From contig NZ_AP023086.1 in NCBI RefSeq assembly GCF_021655555.1, positions 3,812,685-3,876,684 of the forward strand: a DNA stretch of 64,000 bases, in the 5' to 3' direction. Made by a program: the position numbers and the translations under genes. Each line of letters begins with the position of its first letter. Positions within the stretch are counted from its first letter, which is position 1. Below the pieces are notes generated by a model, which worked only from the letters and a program-made list of their open reading frames with translations, did no database searches and had not been told where the DNA came from. This stretch comes from Marinagarivorans cellulosilyticus. GTDB taxonomy: Bacteria > Pseudomonadota > Gammaproteobacteria > Pseudomonadales > Cellvibrionaceae. This document shows, in pieces, positions 54,417 to 63,881 of the stretch.

Positions 54417-55850
54417 TTGAAAACACTGAAAACGTTTCAATCTCACACGAAACAACCAACGGGTACTGGCGTGACCATCGACGAAATAAACATTCCTCAA
54501 GCGACATCATCAGAGTTCCAACTCACAAGCAAAGCGACAGGGACAACCTATCCGCTGGTAGATGAAGTACTGATCGGCAGAGAGCTTGATTGCACGATTC
54601 GCCTGCAAGATCCACAAATTCGGCGATACCACGCAAAAGTCAGCGCTAGCGAAGATGGGCTATTTCTCGAAGATTTAAACTCCAAAAATAATACCTACCT
54701 TAACGGTTGCCGCATTGGCACCGGCGCGTGGGTCACCTTGAGTGATGAAATCAACTTTGATGGTGTTAAGTTCACAGTTGAAGCCGTAAGCCTAAGCCAA
54801 GAAGATGCTCCAGTCGAAGATATCAACCTTGAAGATACTTTTGGCTTTGGTACCCCGCTGCCCAAAGCAAGCCCAATGCCTGAGATGCCTTTTTCAAACC
54901 AAGATGTTGTTGAGGCAACCCGCGCTTTAGAAGAGCGCGCCAAAGCACGCTTGCAGTCTTTTAAAGAGTCTGAAGAATCTGGCCTAAACCCCGACTGGGA
55001 AGAGTTTATTGCCAACCGCAATAAACAAACAACAAGCGAAACAACAACCGCCAAGCCATTAATATTCACCCCAAAACACAGTGATGGCACCCCCGCCAGC
55101 TTAAACGAAAATGGCGAGCTAAGGCGCGCGGTAGTGACTCCTATTTCCAGCCGGCAAGCTGCACCGGTTTCAGACAAAGACGAACTTGCAGAACTCGAAA
55201 AAGAAATTGCCGCTTTAACCGATGAATCACTCTCGGAAGAAGAGCAAATAGATGTAGCGCAAACTAGTCAAGAACACGCATTCGCGCCAGAAGAGCCACT
55301 TGAAACCACGCAAGAGGTGACCCAAGAAAACGACTTGGCGCCAGCAGAAAGCGAACCTGAGGTTGAAGAGCCAGCAGCCTTAAAACCACCAACCAAACGC
55401 AGCACCACTGAGGTCAACCTTGGCAGCGGACCTAGATTATTGGCGCAGACAGCGCCAATTAGGGGTAAGTGCTACCTACTCGCCGCAACTGACGCTAAAA
55501 AGACATGGACAATTGGCCGCGCAAGCAATACCGACATGCAACTCAGTGAAGAAGCGATCGACTTGATTCACGCACATATCGAACTAACGGATGCCGGCTA
55601 TAAAATTCGTACTACTCGCACAACCAACGGCATGCTCATTAATGGCAAATTTAACGCCGAAGCAACATTAAAGAATGGCGATAACATTCAATTTGGTCGT
55701 ATTGAATTTATTTATCGCGACGACGAAATCACCGAGCAACCAAGCAAAAATAAAGATCCTCGCAAAGTAAATTACGGCATGATTGCGGGGGCACTTGTGG
55801 TGCTGGGCGCACTATTAGCAGCCCTGTTAAACACACCAATGCCTGTATAA
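54417..55850 (+). CDS. Double FHA-domain protein with C-terminal TM helix
   Basis: A 477-residue protein with two phosphothreonine-binding FHA domains: N-terminal (about 38-116, with LIGRELDCTIRLQDPQIRRYHAKV) and C-terminal (about 347-438, TIGRASNTDMQL and NGMLING). A long acidic, Glu/Ala-rich, probably disordered linker separates them. It ends in one hydrophobic helix (about 456-474), so it may be tail-anchored. The TTG start at 54417 lacks a Shine-Dalgarno and a GTG at 54471 is an option. No kinase is adjacent. Possibly a scaffold in phospho-signalling. Confidence 0.78.
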   Translation: MKTLKTFQSHTKQPTGTGVTIDEINIPQATSSEFQLTSKATGTTYPLVDEVLIGRELDCTIRLQDPQIRRYHAKVSASEDGLFLEDLNSKNNTYLNGCRIGTGAWVTLSDEINFDGVKFTVEAVSLSQEDAPVEDINLEDTFGFGTPLPKASPMPEMPFSNQDVVEATRALEERAKARLQSFKESEESGLNPDWEEFIANRNKQTTSETTTAKPLIFTPKHSDGTPASLNENGELRRAVVTPISSRQAAPVSDKDELAELEKEIAALTDESLSEEEQIDVAQTSQEHAFAPEEPLETTQEVTQENDLAPAESEPEVEEPAALKPPTKRSTTEVNLGSGPRLLAQTAPIRGKCYLLAATDAKKTWTIGRASNTDMQLSEEAIDLIHAHIELTDAGYKIRTTRTTNGMLINGKFNAEATLKNGDNIQFGRIEFIYRDDEITEQPSKNKDPRKVNYGMIAGALVVLGALLAALLNTPMPV

Positions 55851-55875
55851 CCTAGAACATTAGCAACAAGAATAA

Positions 55876-55908
55876 GGAGTGTTGCGGCCGATAAAGCTGC
55901 AACACTCC
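55876..55908. terminator. Bidirectional hairpin between the FHA gene and dapB
   Basis: GGAGTGTTGC/GCAACACTCC form a perfect 10-bp stem with a 13-nt loop between two convergent genes. T tracts are short on both sides. Confidence 0.55.
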
Positions 55909-55932
55909 CTCCCCTTCAATGACGCACCAACA

Positions 55933-56739
55933 TTAACGCAGCTTCAGTACATCCTGCATATCAAATAAGCCTGCTGATTGCTCATTAATCCAAGTAGCCG
56001 CCCGAACAGCACCGCGCCCAAATGCCATGCGGCTTGTAGCTTTATGGGTAATTTCCACTCGCTCCCCATCAGCCAAAAAGCTTACCGTGTGATCACCGAC
56101 AATATCGCCGCCTCTCACCGTAGCAAAACCAATGGTTTTGCGATCACGCTCACCTGTTTGCCCTTCGCGCCCATATACAGCTACCGAATCTAAATCTCGA
56201 CCAGTCGCATTGGCAAGCACTTCGCCCATACTTAAAGCTGTGCCCGATGGCGCATCCAGCTTATGGCGGTGGTGCGCCTCATAAACTTCGATATCCACAT
56301 CATCACCCAGCACGCGCGCTGCAACATCAAGCAATTTAAAACACAAGTTAACGCCGGTGCTGAAATTAGACGCCAAACAAAGCGGTATTTTAGCCTGGTA
56401 GGCTAGCAGCTCGTCTTTCTGCGCCGCCGTAAAACCTGTTGTGCCGATAACCATGCCTTTGCCATGTTTAGCACATATAGCCGCGTTGGCTAAGGTAGCG
56501 TCCGGCAAGGTAAAGTCGATAAGAACATCAAATTCACTAATACAATCCTCAAGGCTGGCAACAGTCGACAAGCTCACTTTGCCAATACCTGCCAACTCGC
56601 CAGCATCAACACCCAGCAAAGAGCTCCCAGCTCGCACAGTGGCAACACTTAATGCTGCATTATCCGCCGCTGCTGCGGCCTCAACTATAATTTTGCCCAT
56701 GCGCCCATTCGCACCAGCAACCGCAATACGCGTTGTCAT
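55933..56739 (-). CDS. dapB: 4-hydroxy-tetrahydrodipicolinate reductase
   Basis: NAD(P)H reductase of lysine and diaminopimelate synthesis; 268 residues. GANGRMGK (NAD site), GTTGFT and EAHHRHKLDAPSGTA (catalytic His, substrate site) are all intact. AAGAGAGAG lies before the ATG. It follows the DUF502 gene by 29 bp on the same strand. Confidence 0.95.
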   Translation of the reverse strand: MTTRIAVAGANGRMGKIIVEAAAAADNAALSVATVRAGSSLLGVDAGELAGIGKVSLSTVASLEDCISEFDVLIDFTLPDATLANAAICAKHGKGMVIGTTGFTAAQKDELLAYQAKIPLCLASNFSTGVNLCFKLLDVAARVLGDDVDIEVYEAHHRHKLDAPSGTALSMGEVLANATGRDLDSVAVYGREGQTGERDRKTIGFATVRGGDIVGDHTVSFLADGERVEITHKATSRMAFGRGAVRAATWINEQSAGLFDMQDVLKLR

Positions 56740-56768
56740 AAACTCTCTCTTATCTATTTCTACAATAT

Positions 56769-57365
56769 TTATACTTTGGGATTACTTCGAGCTTGGTCTT
56801 TGCGCACGACGTGCGCAGTTAATACCTGCTGCATCGCCTTTTTCACTGGCATATTAATTCGCTCGCAGCGCTCAGCCGGCACTAGCAGAGTATAACCGCC
56901 AACTTGGTAACTCATCGGCAAGTACACCGCAATTAAACCTTCATGCTCACCCAGGTCAACATCATCGTTGGTCACAAAACCCATTAAGCGAATATCGCTA
57001 TCTAGCGTGATTACCACTACGCCTTGCATTGCTTTATCTTTATCACCAGCCACCAACTCCATAAAATCGCGAGCTGTTGTATAGAGCGTTTTAACCAGCG
57101 GCGTATGCGCCATTAACTCACCAAACAAACGGAATATATGCTTTGTTATATAGGTTTGCACAAGCACACCGAGCATAAAAATCAGCACAATAGCCGAGAC
57201 AAGCCCCATGCCCGTAACATAAGCACCCTCTGGCAATACCCATTGCAAAGGTATCTCTAGCAGCCCTTCAGCCTTAACAAACAACCAATACAACAAGCCA
57301 AAAGTGACTACCAACGGCAAGGCAAAAACTAAACCCTTTAGAAACGTATTAATAATTGCCCGCAT
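56769..57365 (-). CDS. DUF502 membrane protein
   Basis: A 198-residue integral membrane protein with hydrophobic segments at about 6-28 and 52-78 (GMGLVSAIVLIFMLGVLVQTYI), then a soluble domain containing LVKTLYTTARDFMEL, typical of DUF502. ATG at 57365 follows a G-rich Shine-Dalgarno closely; the longer frame begins in the upstream terminator. Function unknown; plant relatives associate with stress. It lies between dnaJ and dapB. Confidence 0.85.
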   Translation of the reverse strand: MRAIINTFLKGLVFALPLVVTFGLLYWLFVKAEGLLEIPLQWVLPEGAYVTGMGLVSAIVLIFMLGVLVQTYITKHIFRLFGELMAHTPLVKTLYTTARDFMELVAGDKDKAMQGVVVITLDSDIRLMGFVTNDDVDLGEHEGLIAVYLPMSYQVGGYTLLVPAERCERINMPVKKAMQQVLTAHVVRKDQARSNPKV

Positions 57366-57382
57366 TATCCCCCCACAAAAAC

Positions 57383-57415
57383 AAAAAAACCCGCAAGGCA
57401 TTTAATCATTGCGGG
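57383..57415 (-). terminator. Intrinsic terminator after dnaJ
   Basis: On the minus strand, CCCGCAA/TTGCGGG forms a 7-bp stem with a 12-nt loop, followed by seven T. It separates dnaJ from DUF502-dapB. Confidence 0.88.
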
Positions 57416-57435
57416 CTCTTAATTTATAGAATCAT

Positions 57436-58563
57436 TTACAGCTTCATGTCACCAAAAAAGTTCTTCATTCCCTCAAACCAACTCGATTGTTTTGGTGAGT
57501 GCTTCGTGCCTTCCATAGAGCCTTTCAATTCTTGCAATAACTCTTTTTGCTTACCCGTTAAGCTGACCGGCGTTTCTAACACAACGCGACACAGCAAGTC
57601 GCCTGCACTGCCGCCGCGCACAGGAGTGACGCCTTTGCCGCGCAAGCGGAACAGTTTGCCAGTTTGCGTTTCAGCAGGCACTTTTAATTTAACACGACCA
57701 TCAAGCGTAGGCACCTCAAGCTCGCCACCCAAGCAAGCATCAAAAATGCTAATAGGGACTTCACAGTAAAGATTTTTACCATCGCGCTGGAAAAACTCAT
57801 GCTCATTAACCGAAACCTGAACATAAAGATCCCCTGCCGGACCGCCATCAGTACCCGCTTCACCCTCACCTGACAATCGAATTCGGTCACCAGTATCAAC
57901 GCCGGGTGGCACTTTAACACTTAAGGTTTTAGTTTCTTCTACACGACCTTGGCCATGACAAGAGCCACAAGGGTCGCCGATCTCCTTCCCTTTACCACGA
58001 CAAGTTGGGCAAGTCTGTTGAACCTGAAAAAAGCCCTGCTGCATTCGCACTTGGCCAACACCGCCACAGGTACTACAAGTTTTAGGTTGCGTGCCAGGCT
58101 TAGCGCCCGAACCAGAACAAGGCTTACAACTCACCAAGGTTGGCACTTTAATTTTTACACTGGTCCCTTTAACGGCCTCTTCTAAGCCAAGATCGAGTGT
58201 GTAGCGTAAGTCTGAGCCTCGCGCTGGCCCGCCGCGACGGCCACCGCCACCTCCGCCGAATATATCGCCAAAAACGTCACCAAAAATATCACTGAAGTTA
58301 CCATTACCGCCGCCGTAGCCCCCGCCGCCTGCTGCGCCGTCAACACCAGCATGGCCATACTGATCGTAAGCGCTGCGCTTGCGAGAATCCGACAACACTT
58401 CATAAGCTTCACTGGCTTCTTTGAATTGCTCTTCGGCCTCGGCATCACCAGGGTTTCTATCGGGATGGCATTTCATTGCTATGCGGCGATAAGCTTTTTT
58501 CAGCTCTTTCTCGTCGACGCCTTTTGCAACGCCTAGCACTTCGTAATAATCTCGCTTCGACAT
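57436..58563 (-). CDS. dnaJ: Chaperone DnaJ
   Basis: Hsp40 co-chaperone that stimulates the DnaK ATPase; 375 residues. J domain with HPD in CHPDRNPGD (about 32-40), Gly/Phe region (about 75-110), four zinc CxxCxGxG repeats (about 147-206) and the C-terminal substrate domain. Tandem hairpins lie between it and dnaK, so its level is probably set below that of DnaK. Confidence 0.97.
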   Translation of the reverse strand: MSKRDYYEVLGVAKGVDEKELKKAYRRIAMKCHPDRNPGDAEAEEQFKEASEAYEVLSDSRKRSAYDQYGHAGVDGAAGGGGYGGGNGNFSDIFGDVFGDIFGGGGGGRRGGPARGSDLRYTLDLGLEEAVKGTSVKIKVPTLVSCKPCSGSGAKPGTQPKTCSTCGGVGQVRMQQGFFQVQQTCPTCRGKGKEIGDPCGSCHGQGRVEETKTLSVKVPPGVDTGDRIRLSGEGEAGTDGGPAGDLYVQVSVNEHEFFQRDGKNLYCEVPISIFDACLGGELEVPTLDGRVKLKVPAETQTGKLFRLRGKGVTPVRGGSAGDLLCRVVLETPVSLTGKQKELLQELKGSMEGTKHSPKQSSWFEGMKNFFGDMKL

Positions 58564-58631
58564 GTCTAACTATCTTGCCTACGGTTAAATATAAGGAAAG
58601 CAGAGCGCAGCCCTGCTTTTAAAATTTAAAA

Positions 58632-58654
58632 CGGGCCAGCAATACGCCAGCCCG
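58632..58654 (-). terminator. Second hairpin between dnaK and dnaJ
   Basis: On the minus strand CGGGC...GCCCG pairs with an inner stem using two G-U pairs, followed by GTTTTAAATTTT. Together with 58663-58687 it makes tandem partial terminators. Confidence 0.55.
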
Positions 58655-58662
58655 CAAATGTT

Positions 58663-58687
58663 AAAAGCCCCGCAATGCAGGGCTTTT
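58663..58687. terminator. Bidirectional terminator right after dnaK
   Basis: AAAAGCCC and GGGCTTTT form an 8-bp perfect stem, 2 bp past the dnaK stop. A-T ends on both arms give T tracts in either direction. Confidence 0.75.
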
Positions 58688-58689
58688 AA

Positions 58690-60618
58690 TTACTTCTCGT
58701 CTTTAACTTCTTCAAATTCAGCATCAACAACGCCGTCATCAGCAGCATTGCCAGCGTCTTCAGCGCCCTCAGCAGCGCCAGCCTTACCAGCAGCATCTTG
58801 TTGCTCGGCATAAAGTTTTTGCGCCAAGGTGCCAGAAGCGTCAGTCAATTTCTTAGTTGCCGCTTCCATTTTCTCTTTATCTTCACCTTTAACAGCTTCT
58901 TCAGCTTCAGTGATGGCGGCATTAATTGCGGCTTTTTCATCATCTGTCGCTTTATCACCAGCTTCTTCTAGTGTTTTCTTAGTCGCGTGAATCAAGCCTT
59001 CTAGGGTGTTGCGGCTAGTAACAACTTCTTCGAACTTGCGATCGGCTTCAGCGTTAGCTTCTGCATCCTGAACCATCTTGTCGATTTCACCATCACTTAG
59101 ACCTGATGAAGCCTTAATAACAATCGACTGCTCTTTGCCGGTCGCTTTGTCTTTAGCAGAAACATTCAAAATACCGTTGGCATCGATATCAAAAGTCACT
59201 TCAATTTGCGGCATACCACGTGGAGCCGGTGGAATATCGGCCAAATCAAAACGACCCAAAGACTTGTTGCCCGATGCTTGCTTGCGCTCACCCTGTACAA
59301 CATGAATGGTTACCGCAGTTTGGTTATCATCAGCAGTCGAGAATGTTTGCGACTTCTTAGTTGGGATGGTGGTGTTTTTATCAATTAACGGCGTTGCTAC
59401 GCCGCCCATTGTTTCAATACCCAACGTTAAAGGCGTTACATCAAGCAGCAATACGTCTTTTACATCACCAGAAAGTACAGCACCTTGAATCGCAGCACCC
59501 ATAGCAACCGCTTCATCTGGGTTCACATCTTTACGTGGCTCTTTACCAAAAAACTCTGTTACGTATTTTTGCACTAAAGGCATGCGGGTTTGGCCGCCCA
59601 CCAAAATAACATCGTCAATTTCGCTAGCAGAAAGATCCGCATCAGCCAATGCAGTTTTCAGCGGCTCAAGCGAGCGTTTCACAAGCTCTTCAACTAATGA
59701 CTCTAATTTTGAGCGAGTCAACTTAACAACCAAATGCTTAGGGCCGGTTGCATCTGCGGTGATGTACGGCAGGTTTACTTCTGTTTGCTGGCTAGAAGAA
59801 AGCTCAATTTTGGCTTTCTCTGCCGCTTCTTTTAAGCGCTGCAACGCTAATGGATCGTTGTGCAAATCGATACCGTTGCTGCTTTTGAATTCTGCCGCCA
59901 AATATTCAATTAAGCGCAAGTCGAAATCTTCACCACCCAAAAAGGTGTCGCCGTTAGTCGCTAGTACTTCGAACTGATGCTCGCCATCGACATCAGCGAT
60001 TTCAATGATTGAAATATCAAAAGTACCACCACCCAAGTCATAAACGGCAATTGTGCGGTCACCTTCAGCTTTGTCCATACCATAAGCTAAAGCGGCGGCC
60101 GTTGGCTCGTTAATAATGCGCTTAACGTCTAGACCTGCAATCTTGCCAGCATCTTTAGTCGCTTGGCGTTGCGAGTCATTAAAATAAGCAGGAACAGTAA
60201 TAACCGCTTCGGTCACTGTTTCACCCAAATAATCTTCAGCTGTTTTTTTCATTTTTTTCAAAACTTCAGCTGAAATTTGTGGTGGTGCTTTTTTATCGCC
60301 TTTGATTTCTACCCATGCATCGCCATTGTCCGCGCCAATAATTTTATAAGGCACCATGGAGATATCTTTCTGTACAACATCATCGGTAAACTTGCGACCG
60401 ATCAAACGCTTAACGGCAAATAAAGTGTTATTAGGGTTGGTAACCGCTTGGCGCTTGGCGCTCTGGCCGACCAGTACTTCGCCATCTTCAGCAAACGCAA
60501 CAATCGATGGTGTAGTACGATCGCCTTCCGCATTCTCAATAACCTTTGGCTTACCGCTTTCTAAAACAGAAACGCATGAGTTGGTTGTCCCCAAGTCGAT
60601 GCCAATAATCTTACCCAT
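58690..60618 (-). CDS. dnaK: Chaperone DnaK
   Basis: Hsp70 of 642 residues. The ATPase domain has GIDLGTTNSCV and NEPTAAALAYG; the substrate domain and helical lid follow, with a disordered Glu/Ala-rich tail ending EEVKDEK. AAGAGGAG precedes the ATG. It is followed by tandem hairpins and dnaJ, and preceded 219 bp upstream by grpE. Confidence 0.98.
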   Translation of the reverse strand: MGKIIGIDLGTTNSCVSVLESGKPKVIENAEGDRTTPSIVAFAEDGEVLVGQSAKRQAVTNPNNTLFAVKRLIGRKFTDDVVQKDISMVPYKIIGADNGDAWVEIKGDKKAPPQISAEVLKKMKKTAEDYLGETVTEAVITVPAYFNDSQRQATKDAGKIAGLDVKRIINEPTAAALAYGMDKAEGDRTIAVYDLGGGTFDISIIEIADVDGEHQFEVLATNGDTFLGGEDFDLRLIEYLAAEFKSSNGIDLHNDPLALQRLKEAAEKAKIELSSSQQTEVNLPYITADATGPKHLVVKLTRSKLESLVEELVKRSLEPLKTALADADLSASEIDDVILVGGQTRMPLVQKYVTEFFGKEPRKDVNPDEAVAMGAAIQGAVLSGDVKDVLLLDVTPLTLGIETMGGVATPLIDKNTTIPTKKSQTFSTADDNQTAVTIHVVQGERKQASGNKSLGRFDLADIPPAPRGMPQIEVTFDIDANGILNVSAKDKATGKEQSIVIKASSGLSDGEIDKMVQDAEANAEADRKFEEVVTSRNTLEGLIHATKKTLEEAGDKATDDEKAAINAAITEAEEAVKGEDKEKMEAATKKLTDASGTLAQKLYAEQQDAAGKAGAAEGAEDAGNAADDGVVDAEFEEVKDEK

Positions 60619-60793
60619 AATGTGCTCCTCTTAGGCCTTCGCCTGATCTTGCTTTAGCGCTGTATTACAGCGTTAAAAATTAAACTGTGTTTTAAACTTT
60701 CTTTAGAGATGTATCGTATTGATAGCTATTAATTACCCGTACGATCTACGCCTTTGGCCTTTTCCGAAACCGGCGACGCCATTGCATGCTTGC

Positions 60794-60822
60794 TATATTG
60801 GCGCGATTGCCGGTATTTCAAC
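60794..60822 (-). promoter_or_regulatory. Candidate dnaK promoter
   Basis: On the minus strand, GTTGAAA is followed by about 16 bp and then CCAATATA, close to a heat-shock -10 and also usable by the housekeeping factor. It lies about 180 bp before dnaK. It is weaker than the grpE promoter. Confidence 0.4.
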
Positions 60823-60837
60823 CGCTGATTGAGGTTT

Positions 60838-61413
60838 TTATTCAGCTTTGCTGACAACAACCATGGCTGGGCGCACCAAACGGCCATTCAAGGTGTAGCC
60901 GCGCTGGAAAACATTAATCACCGTGTTTGGCTCTACATTGGGGTCCGGCACCATGGACATCGCTTGATGTAATTGCGGGTCAAACGGCTCGCCAGCAGGA
61001 TCAACTGCTTCCACATTGTGGCGCTTAAGGCCATCAGTCATCGACTTCAAAGTCAACTCTACACCTTCGACAATAGCCTCAAAACTGCCTTGCTGGCCGT
61101 TAGCGGCTTCAAGTGCGCGCTCTAAGTTGTCGGCCACCGGTAGCATATCGCCAACAAATTTATCCAAGGCAAACTTATGCGCTTTTTCAACATCTTGCTG
61201 AGCGCGGCGGCGGGCGTTTTGCATTTCAGCAGACGCCCTTAGCACTTGCTCCTGCGCATTGGCAACTTCTTCTTTTAAAGTTTCGATTTCAGCCTGCAAC
61301 GCAGCCACATCCGCCGTTGCAGGCTCTTGCGCATCAACAGAGCTCAGCTCGACGTGATCATCTTCTAAAGTTTCCGCTTCATTTGTTTGTGTTTGCGAAT
61401 GATCTTGGCTCAC
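60838..61413 (-). CDS. grpE: GrpE nucleotide exchange factor
   Basis: Releases ADP from DnaK; 191 residues. A long N-terminal coiled coil (about 35-85, VAALQAEIETLKEEVANAQEQV) precedes the beta domain (PFDPQLHQAMSMVPD, about 145-160; KAE end). GTG start at 61413 has AGGAG 8 bases upstream. A sigma-32 promoter lies 86 bp upstream. It leads grpE-dnaK-dnaJ. Confidence 0.95.
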   Translation of the reverse strand: MSQDHSQTQTNEAETLEDDHVELSSVDAQEPATADVAALQAEIETLKEEVANAQEQVLRASAEMQNARRRAQQDVEKAHKFALDKFVGDMLPVADNLERALEAANGQQGSFEAIVEGVELTLKSMTDGLKRHNVEAVDPAGEPFDPQLHQAMSMVPDPNVEPNTVINVFQRGYTLNGRLVRPAMVVVSKAE

Positions 61414-61498
61414 GATTGCATCTCCTAACCAGCCGTTTCAAAAATTGCCAAATTCACCTAAACGAATTCAGCTTAAAGAGTATTTTCAGTGCAGCTGT

Positions 61499-61526
61499 TA
61501 ATGGGGGCGGGAAAAAACGATTCAAG
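61499..61526 (-). promoter_or_regulatory. Sigma-32 heat-shock promoter of grpE
   Basis: On the minus strand CTTGAA (61526-61521) and CCCCATTA (61506-61499) are separated by 14 bp, close to the heat-shock consensus. It is 86 bp before the grpE start. Confidence 0.82.
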
Positions 61527-61572
61527 GGTTTTGATGCGAGATAACAGCAAGACTTGGCAAAGCCACCAAAAC

Positions 61573-61592
61573 TACTGTATAAATAACCAATA
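61573..61592 (+). promoter_or_regulatory. Possible LexA box upstream of recN
   Basis: TACTGTATAAATAACCAATA has a perfect left half (TACTGTATA) of the LexA box, but a degenerate right half where ACAG is expected. It is 19 bp before the recN start, as expected of an SOS gene. Confidence 0.5.
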
Positions 61593-61610
61593 CACCGACG
61601 GAGGATTGCC

Positions 61611-63272
61611 ATGCTTAGTCACCTTAACGTACACAACTACACTCTTGTAGACAGTCTCGACCTCGAACTGCAACCGGGCCTAACCACCCTTACCGGAGAA
61701 ACTGGTGCAGGCAAATCGTTATTGCTCGACGCCATCGGTTTAGCTATCGGTAGCAAAGCAAGAGGTGAAGCCATTCACGATACAACCGCTAACGCAGAAG
61801 TATCAGCGCTATTTGACCTTGGCGATCAACCACACATCAAGCAATGGCTCGAGCAGCACGATATCTCCATCAACGACAACGAATGCCTGCTTAAAAGGGT
61901 GATCACACCGCAGGGGCGCTCTCGATGCTCTATTAATGGGCATAGCGCAACCCTGTCCCAGCTTCAAGAATTAGGCCGCAAGCTGGTAAATATTCACGGC
62001 CAGCACGAGCACCAAGCTTTACTTAGCCCGCAAACACAGCGCCGCCTGCTAGACCGGTTCGGCGCCTACCCCCAATTAACCGACGCAACAGAACTGGCAT
62101 TTAAGCACTGGCGCAAGGCCGAATTAGCGCTTAACCAAGCACAAGAACTTGCCGATTCCCAAGGCGCTCAATATCAATTATTAAAATACCAAGTCGACGA
62201 ACTCGCGTTACTTGAACTCAATGAAAACGAAGTCAAAAGCCTTGAGGGGCAACAAAAGCGGCTAGCCAATACCGAAGCCATGCAAGCAACTTGCGCCGCC
62301 ATCATCCACAGCGGGCGCGACAGCGAGCACAGCTTACAAACACAACTGCACTGGTGCACAAGCCAACTGCAAAGCCTAACTAAGCACGACCCTTCGTTTA
62401 ATGATGCCAGCGAGATGCTAAAAACGGCCTTAATTAATATTGAAGAAGCTATAGAAAGCATCGACAACACCGCGCAGAACTATAACGCCGAAGATTCCAA
62501 CCTTAGCGCCATCGAAGAACGACTTTCCACTATTTACACCGTTGCCCGCAAACACAAAGTACAGCCGGGCGCCCTGCATGAGCACTACCAAACATTGTGC
62601 ACCGAGCTTGAACAGCTTGAATGCAGCGATGAGCATATCGCCGCTTTAAAGCAAGCCGCGGAAGGCGCGCTTGAGACTTACAATGCTCATGCAATTAAGC
62701 TTCACGACGCACGCCTTAAGGCCAGCAAGCGGCTTTGCAAGGCTATTGGGCAGCGGCTAAAAGCGCTAAATATGGAGCATGCTAGTTTCTATATAGACTT
62801 CGAAGCTCACGACAGCCCACACCCACACGGCAATCATGGCGTAAAATTTTTAATTACCACTATTCCAGGCAAGCCTGCCGGAGCTTTGCATAAAATTGCC
62901 TCGGGCGGCGAACTATCGCGCATTAGTCTGGCCATCCAAGTCGTAACAGCAGCCACCCAAACTACGCCCACGCTTATTTTTGACGAAGTCGACGCCGGCA
63001 TTGGCGGCACGACAGGAGATACCGTTGGCACACTACTGCGTGAGCTCGGCGGCAAAGCACAAGTACTGTGTGTAACCCACCTTGCACAAGTTGCAAGCAA
63101 AGCACACAACCATTTAAATGTTAGAAAAACAAAACAACGCGGTACAATCCGATCACAAATCACAGCTTTGTGCGGCGACGATATTGTTGCCGAAATATCA
63201 CGCATGGTCGGCGGCCCAATAGACTCAAATGAAGCCCTTGCTCACGCACGTCAAATGATGACAACACACTAA
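61611..63272 (+). CDS. recN: DNA repair protein RecN
   Basis: SMC-like ATPase for double-strand break repair; 553 residues, the same length as E. coli RecN. Walker A GETGAGKSLLLD (about 30-41), a long coiled coil (about 160-350), the signature ASGGELSR and Walker B TLIFDEVDAGIGG. GGAGGA lies 6 bases before the ATG. SOS control is suggested by the LexA-like half site upstream. Confidence 0.95.
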   Translation: MLSHLNVHNYTLVDSLDLELQPGLTTLTGETGAGKSLLLDAIGLAIGSKARGEAIHDTTANAEVSALFDLGDQPHIKQWLEQHDISINDNECLLKRVITPQGRSRCSINGHSATLSQLQELGRKLVNIHGQHEHQALLSPQTQRRLLDRFGAYPQLTDATELAFKHWRKAELALNQAQELADSQGAQYQLLKYQVDELALLELNENEVKSLEGQQKRLANTEAMQATCAAIIHSGRDSEHSLQTQLHWCTSQLQSLTKHDPSFNDASEMLKTALINIEEAIESIDNTAQNYNAEDSNLSAIEERLSTIYTVARKHKVQPGALHEHYQTLCTELEQLECSDEHIAALKQAAEGALETYNAHAIKLHDARLKASKRLCKAIGQRLKALNMEHASFYIDFEAHDSPHPHGNHGVKFLITTIPGKPAGALHKIASGGELSRISLAIQVVTAATQTTPTLIFDEVDAGIGGTTGDTVGTLLRELGGKAQVLCVTHLAQVASKAHNHLNVRKTKQRGTIRSQITALCGDDIVAEISRMVGGPIDSNEALAHARQMMTTH

Positions 63273-63289
63273 ACAGCAGCGGATTCTTT

Positions 63290-63799
63290 ATGGCCAAAAG
63301 CAACATTGTATTGATCGGTATGGCTGGCGCAGGAAAAAGCACCATCGGCCGAATTTTGGCCAGCCAGCTTAACTTTCCGTTTATTGATAGCGACCAATTA
63401 ATCGAGCAGCGAGAAAATAAAAGCTTGCAAACACTACTTGATAGCGAGGGATACTTAGGGTTACGCAAAATTGAAGAAGAAGCAATTTTAACAATCAATA
63501 CATCTAACACTGTTATTGCAACGGGCGGAAGTGCCATCTATAGCGAAAAAGCCATCACACACCTTGCAGGGCAAGGGGTTCTTGTTTTTTTAGACGTGCC
63601 CCTCCCCCTTATACAGCAACGTATAGGCGACTATTCTCAGCGCGGCCTAGCGAAACCTAAGGCACAAACACTTAGCGCGCTTTACAACGAGCGCCACCCG
63701 CTTTATCAGCAGCACGCCAATATCACCGTATCCAAAAGCGATTGCAAAGCCACCGAGATAGCTGCCGATATTATGCGCCTTATTAGCAGCCAAACTTGA
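63290..63799 (+). CDS. Shikimate-kinase-like protein
   Basis: A 169-residue P-loop kinase of the shikimate/gluconate kinase group. Walker A GMAGAGKST (10-18), substrate Asp-type motif FIDSD (about 31-35), LRKIEEEAI (about 58) and the lid RGLAKP. The substrate-binding Gly-rich motif is GGSA rather than the usual GGGA. A second shikimate kinase is expected elsewhere in the genome, so this may be a paralogue with another substrate. It follows recN by 17 bp. Confidence 0.72.
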   Translation: MAKSNIVLIGMAGAGKSTIGRILASQLNFPFIDSDQLIEQRENKSLQTLLDSEGYLGLRKIEEEAILTINTSNTVIATGGSAIYSEKAITHLAGQGVLVFLDVPLPLIQQRIGDYSQRGLAKPKAQTLSALYNERHPLYQQHANITVSKSDCKATEIAADIMRLISSQT

Positions 63800-63881
63800 T
63801 ACAGCGTCGCCACTCAGAATTAAACGCTATGTTATTATCTCCAGCTTATAACGCTTCCAATAAATTGCTCGGATCCTTCTG

